Positions 1 to 8,962 of a DNA stretch of 64,000 nucleotides are shown piece after piece. The notes under the pieces were generated by a model. That model worked only from the letters and a program-made list of their open reading frames with translations, made no database searches and had not been told where the DNA came from. The position numbers were made by a program, and so were the translations under genes. Source of the stretch: Pseudomonas sp. R4-35-07 (GTDB taxonomy: Bacteria; Pseudomonadota; Gammaproteobacteria; Pseudomonadales; Pseudomonadaceae); NCBI RefSeq assembly GCF_003852235.1, contig NZ_CP027732.1:4774001-4838000 (forward strand). Reading direction: 5' to 3'. Position 1 is the stretch's first letter; every line of letters starts with the position of its first letter.

Positions 1-146
1 AGACCGGCCGACGCTGGAAAGAGTTTCTCGACTACCTGGGTCGCCTGCCGCTGGACACAACAGCCAGGGCTCGCGCAGTAATGGCCGCCCGCTCCACATT
101 CAGCGGCTTTGAGCAATGGCTCGACAGCCAGGAGGTACTGCTATGA
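1..146 (+). CDS. bphO: Biliverdin-producing heme oxygenase, C-terminal end (partial)
   Basis: The frame starting at base 3 is open from the window edge to a TGA at 144-146 and encodes the last 47 residues of a protein whose start lies outside the window. The helical tail ending FEQWLDSQEVLL fits the C terminus of bacterial heme oxygenases. The stop overlaps the ATG of the bacteriophytochrome (ATGA), so the two genes are translationally coupled. Heme oxygenase makes the biliverdin chromophore that the phytochrome binds, and bphO-bphP pairs are standard in Pseudomonas. The call leans on this context because no catalytic residue is in view. Confidence 0.72.
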   Translation, partial: TGRRWKEFLDYLGRLPLDTTARARAVMAARSTFSGFEQWLDSQEVLL

Positions 147-2386
147 AACCTGAAGATTTTGAAGAGCTGCTTGCCAACTGCGCCGACGAGCCCATTCGCT
201 TTCCCGGAGCGATCCAGCCTCACGGTGTGCTGCTGACATTGTCGGAACCCGGCCTGGATATCATCCAGGTCAGCACCAACGTCGCCAGCTTGTTCGGCCA
301 TGCGCCCAAAGCGCTGCTCGGCCAGCCGCTGCACAGCTTGATCGGCGCAGAGCACGCCCAGGCGGTGCAGGTCATGGCACAAACCGACACGTTCTTCGAC
401 ATGCCACCGTTGCACGTCACGCTCAATGGCGCAGCGTTCGAAGGCTTGCTGCACCGCCACCAGAATGTGCTGGTGCTGGAGTTCGAACCGCGGCTCAAGG
501 ATTTCCGCCCACGCGCGCTGAACGGTCGCACCAGTAACCTGGGCAAGATGTTGCAACGCTTGCAGGCGGCGAAAACCCTGCAAGCGCTGTACGAAATCAG
601 CGTGAATGAAATCCAGGCCATGACCGGTTATGACCGCGTGCTCATTTACCGCTTCGAAGACGAAGGCCACGGCCAGGTAATTGCCGAAGCGTCAGCGCCG
701 TCCATGGAGCTGTTCAACGGGTTGTTTTTCCCTGCCTCCGACATCCCGGAACAGGCCCGCGAGCTGTATCGCACCAACTGGCTGCGCATCATCCCCAACG
801 CGGCCTACGAGCCAGTGCCGTTGCTGCCCAAGCTGCGCCCAGACACCGGCGAGCCGCTGGATTTGAGCTTCGCCACCCTGCGCAGCGTGTCGCCGATTCA
901 CTGCCAATACATGAAGAATATGGGCGTACTGTCGTCCATGAGCATCTCGTTGATGAAGGGCGACACGCTATGGGGCCTGATCAGCTGCGGCAACCGCGAG
1001 CCGCTGCTGGTGCCGAATGAGTTGCGCACCGCCTGCCAGACCATCGGCCAAGTGCTGTCGTTGCAGATCAGCGCCATGGAGACCCTGGAACTGAGCCGTC
1101 AACGCGAGGAAAAAGTTCAGGCGCTGGCACTTCTCGATCAAGCGCTGAAGGCCTCCCAGGACAGTGTGTTCGACGGCCTTGCCCAACAAAGTCAGTTGCT
1201 GATGGAGCTGACAGAGGCAGGCGGCGTGGCGATCATCGAGGGCAAGCAATTGCATTGCTACGGCCACTGCCCGGAACCGGCGCAGATCCGCGCACTGCAC
1301 AAGTGGCTGCAAGAGCGCGACGAACCGGTATTCGCCAGCCACAACCTGGCCTCGGTATACCCGCCGGCTGTCGAGTTCCAGCAGTTGGCCAGCGGCGTCC
1401 TGGCCATGCATCTGCCCAAGCCTGTGGACAACGGTGTGCTGTGGTTCCGCCCGGAGGTGAAGGAAAACATCAACTGGAGCGGTGACCCGCAAAAGCCGCT
1501 GGACCTGGAAAACTCCCACGCGGGCCTGCACCTTCGCCCACGCACCTCGTTTGAAGTGTGGAAAGTGGTCATGGCGGGCATTTCCACCAAGTGGAGCCAT
1601 GGCGACCTGTTCGCCGCCAACGACCTGCGCCGCTCGGCCCTGGAAAACGACCTGGCACGCCAAGTAAAGCGTGAGCAGCAGGCCGTGCGGGCGCGTGATG
1701 ACCTGGTGGCCGTGGTATCTCACGACCTGCGTAACCCGATGACCGTCATCTCCATGCTCTGCGGCATGATGCGAAAAGCGTTCAGCTCCGAGGGCCCACA
1801 CACCTCGCGACGCATCTCCTCGGCTATCGACACCATGCAACAGGCGGCCGGGCGCATGAACACACTGCTGGAGGATCTGCTCGACACCTCGAAAATCGAG
1901 GCCGGACGCTATGTCGTCAAACCTGTGGCGCTGGAGGTAAGCCATATGTTCGATGAGGCTTATTCGCTGCTCGCACCGTTGGCGCTGGAAAAAGGCATCG
2001 ACCTGTCGTTCAACGCCGAGCCCGGCCTGCTGATCAATGCCGACCCGGAGCGCCTTTTCCAGGTGTTGTCGAACCTGATCGGCAACGCCATCAAGTTCAC
2101 CCCGCGCCTGGGCAATATCGGCGTCAGCGCCATGAGCAACGGTGCAGAAATCGTGTTCTCGGTGCGCGACTCCGGTGAAGGCATTGCACCGGAGCAGTTG
2201 CCTCACGTGTTCGAGCGCTACTGGACAAATACCGAAAACAACCCCACCGGCAGCGGTTTGGGGCTGTACATCACCCAAGGCATCGTCCAGGCCCATGGCG
2301 GCGAAATTGTTGCCGAAAGTGAGGTGGGCCAGGGCAGTGAGTTCCGGTTTACGCTGCCCAGGGTGATTGAAGCATCGCCTACCTGA
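143..2386 (+). CDS. bphP: Bacteriophytochrome histidine kinase
   Basis: A 747-aa red/far-red photoreceptor kinase. The order is PAS (about 20-115), GAF (about 145-310), PHY (about 320-500) and a histidine kinase core. Cys13 is the usual thioether attachment site for biliverdin. PASDIP at 197-202 is the chromophore-pocket signature, and PRTSF at 466-470 is the PHY tongue motif. His527 in VVSHDLRNP is the phospho-acceptor. An N-box (NLIGNAIKF) and G-boxes (DSGEGI, GSGLGLYI) complete the ATPase. The frame is open upstream to 116, but the ATG at 143 is preferred: it has a GGAGG at 131-135 and overlaps the bphO stop. No response regulator lies directly downstream, since the next gene is convergent, so its partner must be elsewhere. 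Confidence 0.95.
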   Translation: MKPEDFEELLANCADEPIRFPGAIQPHGVLLTLSEPGLDIIQVSTNVASLFGHAPKALLGQPLHSLIGAEHAQAVQVMAQTDTFFDMPPLHVTLNGAAFEGLLHRHQNVLVLEFEPRLKDFRPRALNGRTSNLGKMLQRLQAAKTLQALYEISVNEIQAMTGYDRVLIYRFEDEGHGQVIAEASAPSMELFNGLFFPASDIPEQARELYRTNWLRIIPNAAYEPVPLLPKLRPDTGEPLDLSFATLRSVSPIHCQYMKNMGVLSSMSISLMKGDTLWGLISCGNREPLLVPNELRTACQTIGQVLSLQISAMETLELSRQREEKVQALALLDQALKASQDSVFDGLAQQSQLLMELTEAGGVAIIEGKQLHCYGHCPEPAQIRALHKWLQERDEPVFASHNLASVYPPAVEFQQLASGVLAMHLPKPVDNGVLWFRPEVKENINWSGDPQKPLDLENSHAGLHLRPRTSFEVWKVVMAGISTKWSHGDLFAANDLRRSALENDLARQVKREQQAVRARDDLVAVVSHDLRNPMTVISMLCGMMRKAFSSEGPHTSRRISSAIDTMQQAAGRMNTLLEDLLDTSKIEAGRYVVKPVALEVSHMFDEAYSLLAPLALEKGIDLSFNAEPGLLINADPERLFQVLSNLIGNAIKFTPRLGNIGVSAMSNGAEIVFSVRDSGEGIAPEQLPHVFERYWTNTENNPTGSGLGLYITQGIVQAHGGEIVAESEVGQGSEFRFTLPRVIEASPT

Positions 2387-2404
2387 CGCGTTGTCTGGTG
2401 AATG

Positions 2405-3724
2405 TCATACCGGCAATATCACCACGGCTTCCAACCCACCCCCCTGGCGCTCGGCCAGGGTCAGGGTACCGCCATGTTCCAACACGATTGCTCGTGCGGT
2501 AGAGAGCCCAAGCCCTACGCCGCCGGTGCTTTTGTTGCGTGACCCCTCCAGGCGATAGAACGGCAGGAATACTTCCTCCCGATGCGCTGCGGGAATGCCC
2601 GGGCCACGGTCCAGCACGCGAATCACCACCGTATCCTGCTTGTGCTGCAACTCGATTTCCGGCGCCGCACCGTAGTGGATCGCATTGTCCATCAGGTTGG
2701 TCATCACGCGTTTGAGGCCCAGGGGCCGGCCGAAATACACCAGACGTGGCGGCCCGTTAAACGTGAAGTCGATGGCCTGGTCGCGATAATCGTCGATCAG
2801 GGTCTGCAGCAACTCCGCCAGGTCCAGTTGTGTGGCCTGTTCCAGGCGCGCGTCATCGCGGAAAAATTCCAGGGCGGTGTTGATCATGGCCTGCATTTCG
2901 TCCACGTCGCGAAACAGTCGCTGTTGCTGGTCGCTATCCTCGATGAACTCACCGCGCAGGCGCAGGCGGGTCAGCGGCGCGCGCAGGTCGTGGGAGATGG
3001 CGGCAAGCATTTGGGTACGGTCCTGGATGAAGTGGCGCAACTGCGCCTGCATGCTGTTGAAGGCAAGAATCGCCTGGCGGATTTCGTGAGGCCCCACCGG
3101 CTCGATCGGCGGCGCGCGAAAGTCGCTGCCAAAACGCCGCGCACCTCGGGCGAAGTGTTGCAGCGGGTGGGCCAGGCGTCGGGTCGCGACCAGGGTGACC
3201 AAGGCGGTGGAGACCAGCACCAGCAGCGCCACAATCAGGCTGCGCACACCATCGTCCAGGCCCCAGCTGCGTGTACCGGTGCTGAACATCAGCCAGGATC
3301 GGTCGGTCAGTTGCATCAACAGTACGTACTGGCCGTTGCCGTCGGGCCAGTCGGCAGGTTCATAGGCTTCCATGGGGCGCGTCGGGCCTTCAAGCAGGTG
3401 CTTGAATACCTGCTCGCCCGTGTTGAAATCCGGGTCAGCCAGCACCGGCAGATTAAACGCCGCCCGCTGCGCCGCCCACGTCACCCTGAAGGACCCATCC
3501 CCTATCACCTGGGCAAGTCGCGCTCGCTGCGCCGGTTCGGACGCCTCGATCACGCGCACCACCACCGCCACTTTTTCCAGCAGGCCGGTTTCAGCCAACG
3601 GCGGCCTGGCCCATACCCCCGCCAGTTGCACGAACAAGGCATAGAATCCCAGCGCGGTGATCATTGCGACCAGCACGGTCAGCGCGATCCAGCGCGCCAC
3701 CGTGTCGCGCGGACGCTGGATCAT
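2405..3724 (-). CDS. Two-component sensor histidine kinase, EnvZ-like
   Basis: A 439-aa inner-membrane kinase. TM1 is about residues 13-32, followed by a periplasmic segment of about 130 residues. TM2 is about 163-181, then a HAMP linker (182-235). The dimerisation helix carries His245 in AAISHDLRAPLTRLRLRGEF. The ATPase has NLMDNAIHY, DRGPGI and GVGLGLSTA boxes. Its ATG overlaps the stop of the upstream response regulator by four bases (3721-3724), so the pair is co-translated. The HAMP-to-kinase layout resembles EnvZ. The stimulus cannot be read from the sequence. Confidence 0.93.
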   Translation of the reverse strand: MIQRPRDTVARWIALTVLVAMITALGFYALFVQLAGVWARPPLAETGLLEKVAVVVRVIEASEPAQRARLAQVIGDGSFRVTWAAQRAAFNLPVLADPDFNTGEQVFKHLLEGPTRPMEAYEPADWPDGNGQYVLLMQLTDRSWLMFSTGTRSWGLDDGVRSLIVALLVLVSTALVTLVATRRLAHPLQHFARGARRFGSDFRAPPIEPVGPHEIRQAILAFNSMQAQLRHFIQDRTQMLAAISHDLRAPLTRLRLRGEFIEDSDQQQRLFRDVDEMQAMINTALEFFRDDARLEQATQLDLAELLQTLIDDYRDQAIDFTFNGPPRLVYFGRPLGLKRVMTNLMDNAIHYGAAPEIELQHKQDTVVIRVLDRGPGIPAAHREEVFLPFYRLEGSRNKSTGGVGLGLSTARAIVLEHGGTLTLAERQGGGLEAVVILPV

Positions 3725-4431
3725 GAACGGGTCACGCTGGCGGTGAATTGATAGCCGCCATTGCGCACGGTGCGGATCATCGCCGGGCGCTTGGTATCGA
3801 ATTCCAGCTTGCGACGCAGGCGGCTCACCTGCACGTCGATGCTGCGGTCGAAGGCATCATGGCTATGGCCGCGCGCCAGGTTCAACAACTGTTCACGGGT
3901 GAGCACGCGTTGCGGGTGTTCGAGAAACACCAGCAGCAGGTCGAACTCGCCGGACGACAGCGGAATCATCACCTGGTCGGGCGAGCGCAACTCGCGGCGC
4001 GTGAGGTCCAGTTGCCAGCCGGCAAAACGGATCAACGGGCGCGCGGCCTCCCCCATCGGTGGCCGGCTTTCACCCGCCCGGCGCAATACCGCACGCACCC
4101 TGGCGAGCAGTTCGCGGGCATCGAAGGGTTTGCTCAGGTAATCGTCGGCGCCCATTTCCAGGCCCACCACGCGGTCGCTGAGTTCACCCATGGCCGTGAG
4201 CATGATCACCGGCGTAGCGTATTGCTGGCGCAAGCGCTGGCACAGCAGCAGGCCGTTGTCGCCGGGGAGCATCAGGTCGAGGATAATCAGGTCGGCGGGC
4301 TGGCGCTCCATGGCCGCCCACAGCTCAGCGCCACTGGCCGCGGTCTCTACCGAATAGCCATGGCGCAGGAAAAATTTCTTCAGCAGGGCGAGGACTTCAA
4401 GGTCATCGTCGACGATTAACAGGTTGCTCAC
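3721..4431 (-). CDS. OmpR-family response regulator
   Basis: A 236-aa regulator. The receiver domain (1-120) has the acidic pair D9/D10, phospho-acceptor D52 (LIILDLMLP), T79 and K101 (LSKPF). The C-terminal winged helix shows the usual EFDLLLVFLEHPQRVLTREQ and DVQVSRLRRKLE segments. It is the first gene of the operon with the overlapping sensor kinase. It faces away from the mlaA gene, so the 164-bp gap 4432-4595 probably holds both promoters. The target genes are unknown. Confidence 0.94.
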   Translation of the reverse strand: MSNLLIVDDDLEVLALLKKFFLRHGYSVETAASGAELWAAMERQPADLIILDLMLPGDNGLLLCQRLRQQYATPVIMLTAMGELSDRVVGLEMGADDYLSKPFDARELLARVRAVLRRAGESRPPMGEAARPLIRFAGWQLDLTRRELRSPDQVMIPLSSGEFDLLLVFLEHPQRVLTREQLLNLARGHSHDAFDRSIDVQVSRLRRKLEFDTKRPAMIRTVRNGGYQFTASVTRS

Positions 4432-4595
4432 CGGCAGGCTTCACTGGACTGGGTCAAGGCGCCATCTAAAACTATTCGACGCGCTCCGTCATATATTTCA
4501 ATCGTGCAATAAAGCGTCAGCAACGCAATAAAGCAGACATCTTTGCGCAAGGCGGCAATGCCAGCATCGGCCTCCCTTTTGCGGAGACTGTGCCC

Positions 4596-5384
4596 ATGCA
4601 CGCGTTGACCAACCCACGGCACCTGGCCCGCCACGCCGTGCTGTTACTGACTGTGTCTTACCTGGCGGGCTGTGCGAGCCCTCCACCCGTGACACCCACC
4701 ACCCGCTGCGCGCAGGTGAACAATCCGGTGTATGACCCTGCCGAACCGGTCAACCGCGGGGTATTTGCGTTCAACCGTGCTGTGGATAACTACGCCCTGG
4801 CGCCTGTGGCGCGCGGTTACCGTTACCTGCCGGAATTTTTCCAGGCGGGTGTGCATAACTTCGCGAGCAACTTCAGTGAGCCGCAGGTATTTATCAACGA
4901 CCTGCTGCAAGGCAACCCGCGGCGCTCGGTCAACACCCTGGGGCGCTTCGCCGTGAACACCACGGTGGGCGTGGTGGGGCTGTTCGATGTGTCGGATCGC
5001 CTGGGCATCCCACGCCATACAGCCGACTTCGGCCAGACATTCGGCGTATGGGGCGTGGGCAATGGCCCCATTGTCGAACTGCCACTGCTGGGCACCCACA
5101 ACAGCCGGGATGCGGCGGGCAAAGTCTTGAGCTTCCTGGTTTCGCCATTGGGCGACAGCGATACGGTGCAGACCCTGGGCACCATCAGCCTGGTCGGCGG
5201 TACTGTCGACACCCGCGCATCGCTGTTGCCGCTCACCGACAGCCTGCAAAAACTCCCGGACTACTACAGCGCGTTGCGTAATGTGGTGGCGGAACATCGC
5301 GCGGCCTTTGTGCGGGAGGGCGAGGAAGGCGCGACATCTGCGGGAATGGACAACTGCGCTAACCGCCCTGCGGATGACTTCTGA
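4596..5384 (+). CDS. mlaA: MlaA (VacJ)-family outer-membrane lipoprotein
   Basis: A 262-aa lipoprotein of the retrograde phospholipid transport system, which removes misplaced phospholipid from the outer leaflet of the outer membrane. The N terminus is a lipoprotein signal with lipobox YLAGC, giving Cys26 as the lipidated residue. The body has the family hallmark NPVYDPAEPVNRGVFAFNRA and the block DFGQTFGVWGVGNGPIVELP. GGAG at 4583-4586 sits 9 bases from the ATG at 4596. An in-frame GTG at 4590 is too close to it. The other Mla genes are not nearby, which is normal for Pseudomonas. Confidence 0.92.
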   Translation: MHALTNPRHLARHAVLLLTVSYLAGCASPPPVTPTTRCAQVNNPVYDPAEPVNRGVFAFNRAVDNYALAPVARGYRYLPEFFQAGVHNFASNFSEPQVFINDLLQGNPRRSVNTLGRFAVNTTVGVVGLFDVSDRLGIPRHTADFGQTFGVWGVGNGPIVELPLLGTHNSRDAAGKVLSFLVSPLGDSDTVQTLGTISLVGGTVDTRASLLPLTDSLQKLPDYYSALRNVVAEHRAAFVREGEEGATSAGMDNCANRPADDF

Positions 5385-5513
5385 AGACGCTCTTCAGCCA
5401 CAGTCATATCTTGCAGCAGTGCGTTTATAGCAGCCTCGCTTCTGCCGCGATTAAGGTTGGCCTACTTCGCTCCGATGGGCGAAGTCATCCTCTCCTGATA
5501 GAAGGAAACATCC

Positions 5514-5720
5514 ATGGTCAGCGGAATCAACCCCTCACTGGGCAGCTTTCAATACCCACCTCTGCAACAGGATGATGCAGAGCCCCAGCGTAGGAAACGC
5601 AGCACCGACACCACACACATGCAGCTCAATGCCGCCGAGCCTGAAGGCATGGCGAACAATGACCGAAGCAAAAACAGAGGGGGCGGGCTCGACAGCCTGG
5701 GTCGAGGCAACCTCCTTTAA
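5514..5720 (+). CDS. Small hypothetical protein, 68 aa
   Basis: I do not recognise this gene. It encodes 68 residues rich in N, G, R, D and Q, with no hydrophobic segment, so the product looks soluble and probably disordered. The end reads GGGLDSLGRGNLL. A good ribosome site (GAAGGAAA) lies just before the ATG. It stands alone between mlaA and the PhoD-like gene. An 11-bp inverted repeat follows at 5729-5758, and a 7-bp hairpin (5464-5470 with 5479-5485) lies about 30 bases upstream of the start. Together these suggest an expressed single-gene unit, but composition alone cannot prove that it codes. Confidence 0.5.
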   Translation: MVSGINPSLGSFQYPPLQQDDAEPQRRKRSTDTTHMQLNAAEPEGMANNDRSKNRGGGLDSLGRGNLL

Positions 5721-5728
5721 CTAGCCGT

Positions 5729-5758
5729 GTACGAAGGGCAGTGCACGGCCCTTCGTAC
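5729..5758 (+). terminator. Inverted repeat after the 68-aa ORF, weak terminator
   Basis: An 11-bp perfect stem (5729-5739 with 5748-5758) has an 8-base loop. It starts 9 bases after the stop at 5720. There is no T-run after it, so it could be a factor-dependent stop or an RNA-stabilising hairpin instead. Confidence 0.4.
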
Positions 5759-5833
5759 GTCCCTCCTTAACAAAACCATCACATTCACTCGCTTAAACTC
5801 GCCGGTTCAATCCAGCCTGGGGCCACTGCCTGC

Positions 5834-7726
5834 ATGCCGCACTCCGACACACTGCCCGCCGTATTAGCCGGCCCACTGCTGCGACGTCTCGAAGCTCGGC
5901 GCCTGGTGTTGTGGCTGGTAGGAAGTCGAGCACTGGCACTGACGCTGAAGCTGCACCTGCCGGCGCAAACACTGGAAATCGCCCTGGACCAGTGCCAGGT
6001 GGTACCCGTGGGGCGCCAGGCGTTTATTCATTTGATCGATGTGGCGCTGGACGAAGCGCTGCCTTTGGACGTGGCGATCAGCTACGACCTGCTGTTTGAC
6101 GACACCGGCATCGCCGACTGGGCACCGCACCTGCTGTACGCGAATGCTCAATACCCCAGTTTCGTGTTGCATAGCCGTATCCATCAGTTGGTGCACGGCT
6201 CATGCCGCAAACCCCATCACAGTGCCGACGAAGGATTGCTGTGCGTCGACCGTCTGCTGGCCGAGGCCAAAACCCCGGCCGAACGTCCGGCCCTGTTGAT
6301 GATGAGCGGCGATCAGGTCTATGCCGACGATGTCGCCGGGCCGATGCTGCGGGCGATTCATGGGTTGATAGCACGGCTGGGCCTGTTCGATGAATACCTC
6401 GAAGGCGCTGTGGTCGATGACAGTGCCAGCCTCTATGGGCATCCGGCCAGTTATTATCACCGTGCCGATTTACTGCCGGCCTTGGACAGCAACGAGACCT
6501 TGCGCGAGCGCTTCTTTGGCGGCGTGAAAAAGCCGATTTTCACCAGCAGCACCGCCGACAACCACCTGGTGACCTTTGCCGAAGTCATCGCGATGTACCT
6601 GCTGGTGTGGTCGCCCACGCCCTGGGCGCTGACCACGCTTCAGGGCCCACCACTGAGCCTGGAACGACAGCAGCGCTACGCCCGCGAAAAGATCCAGATC
6701 GAGCGATTCCGCGACAGCCTGCCCGGTGCCGCGCGGGTATTTGCCCACCTGTCGACCTTGATGATCTTTGACGACCATGACATCACCGACGACTGGAACC
6801 TCAGCGCCCAATGGGAAGAAACCGCCTACGGCCACCCCTTCTCCAAACGCATCATCGGCAACGCCCTGCTGGCCTACCTGTTATGCCAGGGCTGGGGCAA
6901 CCAGCCGGATGCGTTTGTCGAACTGGTGAGCCAGACCCAAGCGTTGATCACCCAGGTCCAGGCCAACCACCTGGACGCAGCCGCGCAGGACGAATTACTC
7001 GAGGCGCTGCGTAAATTCCAACACTGGCACTACGTACTGCCTACCACCCCCGCGTTGGTGGTGCTCGACACCCGCACCCGACGCTGGCGCAGCGAGTTCA
7101 CCCTCAAGCAACCTTCCGGCCTGCTGGATTGGGAAGCCCTGAGCGAATTGCAGCAGGAGCTGCTCGACCACCCTTCGGCCATCATCGTCTCGCCTGCACC
7201 GGTTTTCGGCGTGAAGCTGATCGAGACCGTGCAAAAGGTATTCAGCTGGTGCGGTTACCCGCTGCTGGTAGACGCTGAAAACTGGATGGCCCATCGCGGC
7301 GCCGCCCAGGTGATTCTCAACATCTTCCGCCATTCCCGCACACCGGGTAACTACGTGATTCTGTCGGGCGACGTGCATTATTCGTTCGTCTACGAAGTGT
7401 TGATCCGCCACCGAAACGGTGGCCCCAGGATCTGGCAAATCACCAGCAGCGGCATCAAGAACGAATTCCCACCACGCCTGCTCGAATGGTTCGACCGTCT
7501 CAACCGCTGGCTCTACTCCCCACGCTCGCCGCTGAACTGGTTTACCCGGCGCCGCACCATGCAGGTGGTACCGCACATTCCGGAACATGCCGAAGCCGGC
7601 GAGCGGCTATGGAATTCAGCCGGGATCGGCCAAGTGTTTTTCAATGGGCAGGGCCAGCCCGAGGCGATTTACCAGCACAACGCGGATGGCAAACCTCGGA
7701 CGGAAATGATTGCGCCACGCCCCTGA
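5834..7726 (+). CDS. PhoD-like metallophosphatase
   Basis: A 630-aa protein of the alkaline phosphatase D / PhoD-like metallophosphatase superfamily. Metal-site motifs appear in order: MMSGDQVYADD (D160, Y163, D165), FDDHDITDDWN (D313, D314, H315, D316) and ILSGDVHYSF near residue 513. There is no Tat or Sec signal at the N terminus, so unlike secreted PhoD it is probably cytoplasmic. It is longer than typical PhoD because of an N-terminal domain of about 150 residues that I cannot assign. The substrate is unknown. I see no Pho-box in the 110 bases upstream. Confidence 0.85.
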   Translation: MPHSDTLPAVLAGPLLRRLEARRLVLWLVGSRALALTLKLHLPAQTLEIALDQCQVVPVGRQAFIHLIDVALDEALPLDVAISYDLLFDDTGIADWAPHLLYANAQYPSFVLHSRIHQLVHGSCRKPHHSADEGLLCVDRLLAEAKTPAERPALLMMSGDQVYADDVAGPMLRAIHGLIARLGLFDEYLEGAVVDDSASLYGHPASYYHRADLLPALDSNETLRERFFGGVKKPIFTSSTADNHLVTFAEVIAMYLLVWSPTPWALTTLQGPPLSLERQQRYAREKIQIERFRDSLPGAARVFAHLSTLMIFDDHDITDDWNLSAQWEETAYGHPFSKRIIGNALLAYLLCQGWGNQPDAFVELVSQTQALITQVQANHLDAAAQDELLEALRKFQHWHYVLPTTPALVVLDTRTRRWRSEFTLKQPSGLLDWEALSELQQELLDHPSAIIVSPAPVFGVKLIETVQKVFSWCGYPLLVDAENWMAHRGAAQVILNIFRHSRTPGNYVILSGDVHYSFVYEVLIRHRNGGPRIWQITSSGIKNEFPPRLLEWFDRLNRWLYSPRSPLNWFTRRRTMQVVPHIPEHAEAGERLWNSAGIGQVFFNGQGQPEAIYQHNADGKPRTEMIAPRP

Positions 7727-7843
7727 AACAGTCCGCCTGCCCTATTCAAAGCCCGCCAACCACGCTGTACAGTAGCGTCAGCCACGGAGTATCGGCGTCA
7801 ACGACAGCTGGCCTTGAAAGCCCGCTCATGCAGGAAGCGTGTA

Positions 7844-8857
7844 ATGGACGATACAGCCGACACCGAACCGCTGCGTAATGACCTTGCCGATATCAGCACC
7901 GACATGTTGCATGCCATCATGGAACTGGTCAGCGACGGGATATGGGATTGGAATGCCAATACCGGGTTCGTCTACCGCAATCCCGGCTGGTACGAAATGC
8001 TTGGCTATCCGCGTCACTCCCTGGAAAACAGCGTATTCACCTGGGAAAGCGTGATCCATCCCGAGGATTATCCCCATGTGATGGCCGGATTTGATGACTA
8101 TGTCTGCCAACGCGCGCCCCAGTACCGAGCCGAATACCGCTGTCGAAAACACGACGGCACGTTCCTCTGGATCGAGGACCGTGGCTACATCATTGCGCGC
8201 AATCCCGACGCTTCGGTAGCGCGCATGGTGGGCGCACACCGCGATATACATGCACGCAAATGCTCGATTGAACGTCTTCAAAAGCGTAACCGCTCCCTTG
8301 AGACCTTGGTGCTCGAGCGCACCCTTGAATTGTCGCGCGTCAATCAGCAGTTGCAATTGCAACTGGTCGAAAACCGCTCCCTGGCCGAACGGGATGCCCT
8401 GACGCGCATTGCCAACCGTTATCGCCTGGAAAAAGTGATGCTCCAGGAATGCGACCGCTCCGAGCGCTTTCGCTTGCCATTGGCGCTGGTGGCTATGGAT
8501 ATCGATGACTTCAAGCCGATCAATGACCGATATGGCCATGGCGTAGGCGACCAGACGCTGGTCCAGGTAGTGGAAGGCCTGGAAACCTGCGTACGTGCCG
8601 GTGATGTGCTGGCCCGCTGGGGCGGCGATGAATTTATGCTGGTCTTGCCCAACAGCACTCTGCAGACGGCGAAGGAACAGGCCGAACGTGTGCGCCACAC
8701 AATCCAGAACCTATTCGCCGCCGCTGATCCCAAGATAACCCTGAGCCTGGGCGTGGTGGAACGGCGGGTGGGGGAGTCACCGGCAGCCCTGATGGCGCGC
8801 GCCGATCAGGCGTTATATCGATCCAAGGCGGCGGGGAAGAATGGAGTCTCGGAATGA
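7844..8857 (+). CDS. PAS-GGDEF diguanylate cyclase
   Basis: A 337-aa soluble c-di-GMP synthase. A PAS domain (about 22-138; WDWNANTGFVYRNPGWYEMLGYP, written here in part) is followed by a coiled coil (about 140-182) and a GGDEF domain. The catalytic motif GGDEF is at 260-264. The inhibitory I-site RxxD is intact as RAGD at 251-254, five residues before it, so product feedback is expected. The start at 7844 has AGGAAG at 7832-7837. A TTG at 7814 in the same frame is a poorer choice. The signal sensed by the PAS domain is unknown. Confidence 0.92.
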   Translation: MDDTADTEPLRNDLADISTDMLHAIMELVSDGIWDWNANTGFVYRNPGWYEMLGYPRHSLENSVFTWESVIHPEDYPHVMAGFDDYVCQRAPQYRAEYRCRKHDGTFLWIEDRGYIIARNPDASVARMVGAHRDIHARKCSIERLQKRNRSLETLVLERTLELSRVNQQLQLQLVENRSLAERDALTRIANRYRLEKVMLQECDRSERFRLPLALVAMDIDDFKPINDRYGHGVGDQTLVQVVEGLETCVRAGDVLARWGGDEFMLVLPNSTLQTAKEQAERVRHTIQNLFAAADPKITLSLGVVERRVGESPAALMARADQALYRSKAAGKNGVSE

Positions 8858-8962
8858 ATGATCCCGACTTTTAATAATGACCCGGCGACTTTATTTCGTT
8901 TGCGGCAGAGGCGCTCACGCAGCTTAGATAAACCGAGCCCATTACTGCCGAGTCAACGATTC

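Noticed and set aside
968-2296. A 442-codon open frame antisense to bphP
   Set aside because: It mirrors a gene with clear motifs in the other strand. High GC at third positions opens antisense frames of this type, and its product shows no family features.
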